In this document: positions 1 through 4,925 of the stretch, piece by piece | Layout: every line of letters begins with the position of its first letter | Position numbering within the stretch: the stretch's first letter is position 1 | Assembly (NCBI GenBank): GCA_038231495.1 | Contig: JBBRLG010000265.1 | Location: 1-9,884, forward strand | Direction: 5' to 3' | Length of the DNA: 9,884 nucleotides | Source of the DNA: JBBRLG01 sp038231495 | GTDB taxonomy: Bacteria; Planctomycetota; Planctomycetia; Gemmatales; Gemmataceae | The notes under the pieces: model-generated | What the model was told of the DNA's origin: nothing | Seen by the model: only the letters and a program-made list of their open reading frames with translations | Databases searched by the model: none | Program-made: the position numbers and the translations under genes

Positions 1-42
1 GAAGTGGTCATCGAACTGGAGAAATTCGAGGCGGCCAAGTAA
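1..42 (+). CDS. Partial 3' end of a secreted YYPLKVGN-type paralogue
   Basis: The window opens inside a gene. Frame 1 reads EVVIELEKFEAAK and then TAA. This tail matches the ends of the two complete genes that follow (IVIELEKYEPAK and VVLELEKFEPGK), so it is the last part of a third tandem member of the same family. Only 13 residues are visible, so signal peptide and domain content cannot be judged. The bases just after the stop (ATCGGAAAGGA) also resemble those after the stops of the other two copies. Function unknown. Confidence 0.85.
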   Translation, partial: EVVIELEKFEAAK

Positions 43-46
43 ATCG

Positions 47-213
47 GAAAGGATGAAGGATGAACTAATTCATCCGTAACCGTTCACTCCCCCCCTTACT
101 AAGGGGGGCAGGGGGGGTGGAATTGAGACAATGACCGAGTACTTCAACCTTGCGTAACCCCCCCTGCCCCCCTTCGTAAGGGGGGAGTGAACGGTTACAT
201 TCATCCTTCATCA
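47..213. repeat. Heptamer-repeat hairpin 1 (interrupted by a MITE)
   Basis: The left arm at 47-64 consists of GGATGAA heptamers. The right arm at 200-213 is the inverse (TTCATCCTTCATC). If the element at 76-198 and one copy of its 8-bp duplication are removed, the two arms join into a 13-bp hairpin with the loop CTAA. The arms therefore existed before the insertion. Comparable heptanucleotide repeats (STRRs) are known from cyanobacteria; the assignment here is by pattern only. Confidence 0.75.
76..198. mobile_element. MITE-like element, copy 1 (IS66-type ends)
   Basis: This 123-bp non-coding element starts GTAACCGTTCACT and ends AGTGAACGGTTAC, an exact inverse. The inverted repeats continue inward as C-tracts and G-tracts for about 40 bp with few mismatches. 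Each arm can also fold on itself (C7-TTACTAA-G6 on the left, C6-TTCGTAA-G6 on the right). The direct repeat ATTCATCC abuts both ends (68-75 and 199-206) and reads as an 8-bp target duplication. IS66-family ends typically begin GTAA and give 8-bp duplications, so trans-mobilisation by an IS66-type transposase is a reasonable inference. The central part holds TGACCGAGTACTT (132-144), which is shared with copy 2. It separates the first paralogue from the second. Confidence 0.8.
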
Positions 214-235
214 TTTTACGCTCGTGGAGACGATC

Positions 236-841
236 ATGAAATCCAGATTGTTCACCGCCGTAGTCCTGTTGGCCGCGACCGCCGCCGTCCGCGGTGCCGA
301 CGACAAGACGCCGGAGACGCCCTACTACCCGCTCAAGGTCGGCAATGTCTGGACTTACAAGATTGGCGACACCAAGCTTACCGTCAAGGTCCCGAAATTC
401 GAGGACGTGGACAAGCAGTCCTGCGCCCGCGTCGAAATGTCGGTCGGGGCCAAGGTCGTTTCCTTCGAGCACGTCGCGGTCAAGGCGGACGGCGTCTACC
501 GCTACGCCACCGACGACAACAAGGCCGAGCCGCCGTTGTGCTTCCTGAAACTGCCCGTCAAGCAGGGCGACGAGTGGAAGGTCGCCAGCACCGTCGGCGC
601 GATGGGCAAGGTCACCGGCACCTTCAAAACCGGCGAGGTCGCGGAGGACTTGAAGGTGGCCGCCGGAACCTACAAGAAAGAGGACGTTATCACCGTAACG
701 TGCAACGACCTCGACGCCGGCGGCATGAAGGTCAAGCTGACTTACTATTTCGCCAAGGGCGTCGGCATGGTCAAGCAGACGATCGCCATCGCCGGCCAGG
801 AAATCGTCATCGAACTGGAGAAGTACGAGCCGGCCAAGTGA
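236..841 (+). CDS. Secreted protein of unknown function, YYPLKVGN paralogue B
   Basis: A 201-residue protein with a Sec signal peptide: MKSR, a hydrophobic stretch to about residue 18, and likely cleavage at VRG/ADDK. The mature part begins with PYYPLKVGNVWTY, followed by KFEDVDKQSCAR with one Cys also present in the next paralogue, and ends with YYFAKGVGMVKQ and ELEKYEPAK. The alternating polar/hydrophobic pattern suggests a mostly beta fold, probably periplasmic or exported. The ATG at 236 is preferred over the GTG at 224 because GGAG (226-229) sits six bases upstream and the protein then starts as its neighbour does. It is followed after 15 bp by paralogue C and preceded by a MITE. No catalytic motif is recognised. 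Existence of the gene is certain; function is unknown. Confidence 0.92.
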   Translation: MKSRLFTAVVLLAATAAVRGADDKTPETPYYPLKVGNVWTYKIGDTKLTVKVPKFEDVDKQSCARVEMSVGAKVVSFEHVAVKADGVYRYATDDNKAEPPLCFLKLPVKQGDEWKVASTVGAMGKVTGTFKTGEVAEDLKVAAGTYKKEDVITVTCNDLDAGGMKVKLTYYFAKGVGMVKQTIAIAGQEIVIELEKYEPAK

Positions 842-856
842 ATCCGAAAGGACACC

Positions 857-1465
857 ATGAAATTCGCATTGCGCACCGCCTTGATCCTGCCGCTGGCGCT
901 GGTTGTCGCGGCCGCCGCCCGCGCCGACGACAAGTCGATGGAAATGCCCTACTACCCGCTCAAGGTCGGCAACACGTGGACCTACGCCGTGGGCGGCAAC
1001 AAGGTCGTCGTGAAGGTCACCAAGTTCGAGGACGTGGACAAGCAGCCCTGTGCCCGGCTCGAGGCGAGCGTCGGCAACGCCGCCGCCGGGGACGCGCTGG
1101 TCGAACTGATCGCGGTCAAGGCAGACGGCGTCTACCGCTTCAAGGCCGCCGACAAGCTGGTCGGACCGCCGGTGCGCTTCCTGGCGCTGCCGCCAAAGAA
1201 AGGTGAGGAGTGGCAGATCGAAGCCAAGGTCGGCACGGAGAAGCTAAAAGTCACTTTCAAGACCGGCGAAATGGAAGAACTCCAGGTGGGCGGCACGACG
1301 TACAAGAACGTTGTCACCGTGACCGGCGACGACCTCGACGCCAACGGCATGAAAATGACGGTGGTTTATTACTTCGCCAAGGACGTGGGCATGATCAAGC
1401 AAGTCGTCAAGATCGCCGGCCAGGATGTGGTTTTGGAATTAGAGAAGTTTGAGCCGGGAAAGTAG
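857..1465 (+). CDS. Secreted protein of unknown function, YYPLKVGN paralogue C
   Basis: A 202-residue protein aligning end to end with the preceding gene, with about half of the residues identical by eye. It has a signal peptide (MKFALRTALILPLAL..., cleavage probably ARA/DDK), then PYYPLKVGNTWTY, KFEDVDKQPCAR, IAVKADGVYR, FKTGEM, YYFAKDVGMIKQ and ELEKFEPGK. The start ATG has AAAGGA about six bases upstream, within the 15-bp gap after paralogue B, so the two are almost certainly co-transcribed. The stop is followed within five bases by the second heptamer-repeat hairpin, and hisB converges from the other side. No enzymatic signature is visible. A beta-rich exported protein is the most that can be said. 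Confidence 0.92.
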   Translation: MKFALRTALILPLALVVAAAARADDKSMEMPYYPLKVGNTWTYAVGGNKVVVKVTKFEDVDKQPCARLEASVGNAAAGDALVELIAVKADGVYRFKAADKLVGPPVRFLALPPKKGEEWQIEAKVGTEKLKVTFKTGEMEELQVGGTTYKNVVTVTGDDLDANGMKMTVVYYFAKDVGMIKQVVKIAGQDVVLELEKFEPGK

Positions 1466-1469
1466 GTCG

Positions 1470-1703
1470 GAAAGGATGAATGATGAAGGATGAAGGATGA
1501 ATCAAATAAAAGAATTGCATTTGCATTTGGTAACCGTTCACCGGCATCAACCTCTCCCCCCCTTGCGAAGGGGGGGTAGGGGGGGTAAGAACGATTAAAG
1601 TACTCGGTCAAGGCGCTCTCTTCACCCCCCCTACCCCCCCTACCCCCCCTTCGTAAGGGGGGGAGTGAACGGTTACTGCATTTGATTCATCCTTCATCCT
1701 TTC
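1470..1703. repeat. Heptamer-repeat hairpin 2 (interrupted by a MITE)
   Basis: The left arm has four GGATGAA/TGATGAA heptamers (1474-1501) followed by TCAAAT. The right arm (1685-1703) is the inverse and ends in CATCCTTTC. With the MITE removed, the arms form a perfect 22-bp stem (left side 1486-1507) with a loop containing GAATTGCATTT (1512-1522). The right end overlaps the hisB stop codon (1702-1704). Lying between two convergent genes, the structure could end transcription from both sides, but no U-tract is present. Confidence 0.75.
1530..1676. mobile_element. MITE-like element, copy 2 (inverted relative to copy 1)
   Basis: This 147-bp relative of the element at 76-198 also has GTAACCGTTCAC and GTGAACGGTTAC at its termini. 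It is flanked by a perfect 8-bp direct repeat, TGCATTTG (1522-1529 and 1677-1684). The central 13-mer TGACCGAGTACTT lies on the opposite strand (1598-1610), so this copy is inverted relative to copy 1. Differences from copy 1 are about 13 extra bases after the left terminus and an added 9-bp C7TA unit in the right arm (1625-1649). It carries no open reading frame of its own, so transposition would need a transposase in trans. Confidence 0.8.
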
Positions 1704-2289
1704 AGAGCACCCCTTTGGTCGAAGGCACGCCCGGCGAGCGCGGGTCGAACTCCACCGCTTGGCGGAGGGCGCGGGCCGTCGCTTTGAAGATCGCCTCGAC
1801 GATGTGGTGCGTGTTTTTGCCGTGGTGGCAGACGACGTGCAACGCCAGCGCCCCGCTGGACGACACCGCACGCCAAAACTCTTCCGCCAGCGCCGCGTTG
1901 AACGTCCCCAACATTTCCAAAGGCACCTCGGCGTGCCAGACACAGAACGGCCGCCCGCACAGGTCCACCGCCGCCGTCGCCAGCACCTCGTCCATCGGCA
2001 GCGTTGCGCTGCCGTAACGGCGGATGCCGGCCTTGTCGCCCAGCGCCTGGGCCAGCGCCCGACCGTAACAGATGCCCACGTCCTCGACGGTGTGGTGCGC
2101 GTCCACGTGCAAATCGCCGACCGCCTTTACCTTCAGGTCGATTAGACTGTGCCGGGCCAGGAGCGTCAGCATGTGGTCGAAAAAGCCGACGCCGGTCGCG
2201 ATTTCGCAGGCGCCGGTGCCGTCGAGATCAAGGAACAGGTCGATGCGGGTCTCGCCCGTTTGGCGGTGAATCTCGGCGGTGCGCGGCAT
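1702..2289 (-). CDS. hisB: Imidazoleglycerol-phosphate dehydratase
   Basis: The 195-residue enzyme dehydrates imidazole glycerol phosphate to imidazole acetol phosphate, a step of histidine biosynthesis, in the cytoplasm. Family signatures are present in order: FDHML (37-41), the metal-binding HHTVEDVG (65-72), HHGKNTHHIVEAIFKA (155-170) and the C-terminal PSTKGVL. The length matches a monofunctional IGPD with no phosphatase domain. The frame stays open upstream to an ATG at 2352, but the extra 21 residues are translated heptamer repeat, and MPRTAEIHRQTGETRI is the expected start. No good Shine-Dalgarno precedes 2289 (only GTGAG). No other his gene is present. It lies 97 bp after the pilus-type gene on the same strand, so it may be transcribed with it, though the functions are unrelated. 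Confidence 0.97.
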   Translation of the reverse strand: MPRTAEIHRQTGETRIDLFLDLDGTGACEIATGVGFFDHMLTLLARHSLIDLKVKAVGDLHVDAHHTVEDVGICYGRALAQALGDKAGIRRYGSATLPMDEVLATAAVDLCGRPFCVWHAEVPLEMLGTFNAALAEEFWRAVSSSGALALHVVCHHGKNTHHIVEAIFKATARALRQAVEFDPRSPGVPSTKGVL

Positions 2290-2303
2290 GATGGAACTCA
2301 CAG

Positions 2304-2379
2304 AAAAGGCAAAAGGCAAAAGGCAAAAGGCAAAAGTAGATGCGAATTGCATTTCCTTTTGCCTTTTGCCTTTTACCTT
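2304..2379. repeat. Heptamer-repeat hairpin 3 (AAAAGGC type, unoccupied)
   Basis: AAAAGGC is repeated 4.7 times (2304-2336) and its inverse occurs about three times (2355-2379). The arms 2306-2330 and 2355-2379 pair over 25 bp with one mismatch, leaving a 24-nt loop that contains GAATTGCATTT (2344-2354). The same 11-mer lies in the loop of hairpin 2. It fills the gap between the stop of the 805-residue gene and the hisB start, so it could act as a partial terminator or leader structure. There is no MITE in this copy. Confidence 0.85.
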
Positions 2380-2386
2380 CTATCGA

Positions 2387-4804
2387 TCAAGTCCCGCCGC
2401 CGCCCTTGGGGCCGCCGAACGGGTTGGTGTCGCCCGGCTTGTCCTTGCCGCCGGCCTTCACGTCCTTGATGCGCTTGCGGTATTCCTCGAGCCGCTTCAC
2501 ACGCTCGGCGTCCTTGGCGTCGGCCACCGAATCGCGGACCAGCAGCTTGCCTTCGGGCGACAACAGCACCGCCTCGGCGGCCGCCTTATCCGTGACCACG
2601 GTCTTGCCGGCACGATCGTACTTCACCTCGCCGCCGTCGAAATCGACCAGGATCAGGTCCGAGCCCTCGAGCTGCGAGAAGTTGACCGGCACGCCAGTCA
2701 GACGCGGGTTCGTGTTCTTGGGGTCCGTCATGAGGACGAACGACTCCTGGCTGGACTTCCAGGCCGGCACCTGCACGCGCTGGTTGCGGCCCAGGTATTC
2801 GCCGCGGAAGACCGGCACACGCTCCGCCACCACCCATTCGCCGATGTCCGCGATCACGTTCTCATTGTTGGGCAGCGGCATACTTTGCAGCCACTTGTGC
2901 ATCTGGAAGACCATCTGCCGTTCCTTCTGCACCGGATAGCCGGCGTTCTGCATCTGGTAATCCCGGTCCGTGGTGGGGTCCAGCACCGGCTTCACCAACG
3001 CGTCTTTCTGATCGACCGCGTAGACGAACACTTCCGGCGGCACGACGACGTTCTGGGGCAGCTCGAACCAGTCGGACAGCAGGAACGGGTCCTGGGCGTA
3101 CCGGGGCGACAGGACGTTCTTGGAGAGGTTTTTGTTGGGGTTGGCCATCTTGACCTGCAAACGGTAGCGGTAGGTGGTGCCGGGGACGACGGTAATGTCC
3201 ATCACGCGCACCAGGCAGTAGTCCGGGGGCAGGCCGTCGGCAGCCGAGCCGCCGGGGAACTCGGGCACGCCGCCGCCGGGCGTGCCTTCACCGCCCGGAC
3301 CAACGGGGCCTCTGCCGCCGGTGCCGGGCTTCATACCGGCGGGACCACCGCCGGGTATCATCGGACCGCCAGCCCCGCCGCCGGGGGGCGCTTTCGGACC
3401 GCTGCCACCGCTGCCGGGCTTCATACCGGCGGGACCGCCGGGCATAATCGGACCGCCGCCGGGGCCGCCCTTGCCGCCCGGCATGGTCGGCGCGTTCGGC
3501 ATGCCTTCGCCGGTCATGCCGTTGCCGGTGCCGCCCTCTTTGTTGCGCGGCTTGAAGATGTCGAAATCGCCACCCAGGTCGAGCGGGTTCTTCGGGGCGA
3601 CGAAGTTAAGGTTGTTCTGAGCCTTGATGAGGGCGTCCAGCGTCTTCTGGATATTCTCCAGGCTCGTTTCGATGTTGGCGTATTGGCCGGCTTCCTTGGA
3701 CTTGAGGCGTGGCATGACGAGACCCACGAAGCTGATCGCGTCCACCTCCTTCGACTCATCCTCGTAGCGCTCGCCATTGAGATAGAGGAGCGCCTTGAAC
3801 GAGTTGTTCAAGTCGATCTCCTCCCATTTGCCCACGGGGTTGCCGTCGGGGTCGAGCGTCACCCGCTGCAGGTTCACGCCCAGGAAGCGGAAGGAAGGCA
3901 GCGGCGCCTTGGTGACCTTGTCCACCTCGCCGGACACGTCTTCCCGAACGGCGGCGAAGGTGGGCAGGTTCAGTTTGCGCTGAAACTCTTCCATCTGCTG
4001 GCGGTAGGGGAAGGAGGCTGCGATCTCGACCATGCGGACCGGCAACACCTTCTCCTGCCTGACCTGGTTTTCGTACTTTTCCAGGGGAATGTATGTGAAC
4101 TGCAAGTCTTTCCTGCCCTCGCGGCCGCCGCCCATCATCGACGGCGGGGCGCCGCCCATGCCGCCGGGCCGCATGCCCGCAGGGCCGCCGCCGCCCGGTC
4201 CCCCGGCCCCGGCCTTGCCGCCCGGTCCGCCGGCCATGCCGCCGACGCCGGGCGGGGTCATGCCGCCCCGACTGTACGGGTTGTTTTGGGTCTTCTTATC
4301 ACCGGCGCCGGCTTTGGTAGTGGCGGTCCGGTCCTCGACGACGGAAATCCGGGGCGTTTTCTTGTCCAGGTCGAGGACGTAGGACTCGATTTGGACCCGT
4401 ACGACCGAGGCGATGCCGCTGTCGAGGGCCAAGACCGCCGGCTGCCTGCGCTTGGTGGGGTCGCCGGCGCTGCCGCTGGTCAGCTGGGCCAACTGGTACG
4501 GCGTCCCGTCGCCAATGCGGAGGTTCTTGACGACCACCTGGGTTTCGCCAACCGGCGGGCTATCGTCCCCGGACGGCTGGACCGACCGGTTGTTCAGCTT
4601 GGCCTCAACGTCACCGGTCGGTTTGGCCAGTTGATTGGCGTGGGCACTGGGGCCGGTGCCGGCGACCATGTACCAGAGGAACGGCAGCACCATCAACCCG
4701 GTGATGACGCCGGCCACGCCCAGGCCGATTTTTTCGCCCTTCTCCAGGAGGAGGGTTTTCCAGTCCAGATCTTTGATCTGGCCTTTGATGTCCTTGAAGT
4801 TCAT
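2387..4804 (-). CDS. Single-span membrane protein of a PilM-linked locus, Fn3-like
   Basis: An 805-residue protein with a short cytoplasmic N-terminus, one membrane segment at about 26-47, and a large part predicted to lie outside the membrane. Segments: a folded region at 85-158; a Gly/Pro linker at 160-232; a region at 233-420 with FPYRQQMEEFQRKL and FRFLGVNLQRV; a second Gly/Pro/Met linker at 422-524 holding a 30-residue repeat (GPAGMKPG); then MDITVVPGTTYRYRLQVKMANPN (535-557), which resembles a fibronectin-like strand pattern; and a charged tail rich in Lys/Arg/Glu from 763. AAGGA lies nine bases before the ATG. It is third in the row after the PilM fusion and the 605-residue gene. Topology, linkers and position suggest a partner of the pilus alignment complex, but no named family is recognised. 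Confidence 0.85.
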   Translation of the reverse strand: MNFKDIKGQIKDLDWKTLLLEKGEKIGLGVAGVITGLMVLPFLWYMVAGTGPSAHANQLAKPTGDVEAKLNNRSVQPSGDDSPPVGETQVVVKNLRIGDGTPYQLAQLTSGSAGDPTKRRQPAVLALDSGIASVVRVQIESYVLDLDKKTPRISVVEDRTATTKAGAGDKKTQNNPYSRGGMTPPGVGGMAGGPGGKAGAGGPGGGGPAGMRPGGMGGAPPSMMGGGREGRKDLQFTYIPLEKYENQVRQEKVLPVRMVEIAASFPYRQQMEEFQRKLNLPTFAAVREDVSGEVDKVTKAPLPSFRFLGVNLQRVTLDPDGNPVGKWEEIDLNNSFKALLYLNGERYEDESKEVDAISFVGLVMPRLKSKEAGQYANIETSLENIQKTLDALIKAQNNLNFVAPKNPLDLGGDFDIFKPRNKEGGTGNGMTGEGMPNAPTMPGGKGGPGGGPIMPGGPAGMKPGSGGSGPKAPPGGGAGGPMIPGGGPAGMKPGTGGRGPVGPGGEGTPGGGVPEFPGGSAADGLPPDYCLVRVMDITVVPGTTYRYRLQVKMANPNKNLSKNVLSPRYAQDPFLLSDWFELPQNVVVPPEVFVYAVDQKDALVKPVLDPTTDRDYQMQNAGYPVQKERQMVFQMHKWLQSMPLPNNENVIADIGEWVVAERVPVFRGEYLGRNQRVQVPAWKSSQESFVLMTDPKNTNPRLTGVPVNFSQLEGSDLILVDFDGGEVKYDRAGKTVVTDKAAAEAVLLSPEGKLLVRDSVADAKDAERVKRLEEYRKRIKDVKAGGKDKPGDTNPFGGPKGGGGT
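3314..3480. repeat. 90-bp direct repeat inside the Gly/Pro linker
   Basis: Two copies of about 90 bp (from 3314 and from 3404) share CTTCATACCGGCGGGACC at 3329 and 3419. In the protein this is GPAGMKPG(S/T)GG(S/R)GP recurring every 30 residues, together with GGP(I/M)(M/I)PGG. The second copy is 3 bp shorter in its middle, which keeps the frame. It looks like an in-frame duplication within low-complexity coding sequence. Confidence 0.8.
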
Positions 4805-4860
4805 AGGACGGTGTCCTTGTATCAGGAGTCTGCGAACGGGCCGCGTCGCGCCCGTCTCTC

Positions 4861-4869
4861 GTTATAGCA
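4861..4869 (-). promoter_or_regulatory. Candidate extended -10 upstream of the 805-residue gene
   Basis: On the minus strand the 121-bp gap between the two membrane-protein genes reads TTTGCTATAAC, matching the extended -10 form TGnTATAAT except for the last base. A start would fall near 4854, about 50 bases before the ATG at 4804. No convincing -35 is seen. A small GC hairpin (ACGGGC at 4836-4841 with GCCCGT at 4850-4855) lies in the would-be leader. This is a weak, pattern-based call. Confidence 0.3.
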
Positions 4870-4925
4870 AACCACCCTGCGGTTGAGTCGTTGGTAACAT
4901 TGCGAGTCGGCCCCCAAACGGTCGA

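Noticed and set aside
76..198. CRISPR-like or riboswitch structure
   Set aside because: The symmetry is a single pair of terminal inverted repeats with flanking 8-bp duplications, not regularly spaced repeats; no riboswitch core was recognised.
224..235. GTG start at 224 for paralogue B
   Set aside because: It overlaps the GGAG that is well placed for the ATG at 236, and the paralogue starts MKF at the equivalent of 236.
2290..2352. N-terminal extension of hisB by 21 residues
   Set aside because: The extra residues are translated heptamer repeat, and the IGPD family starts at the MPRTAEIHRQTGETRI position.
2279..4867. Very long plus-strand open frame (862 codons) opposite the 805-residue gene
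   Set aside because: It is rich in His/Val/Leu/Arg with no recognisable domain, and is explained by GC-rich third positions of the minus-strand gene, which has a clear membrane span, binding site and start.
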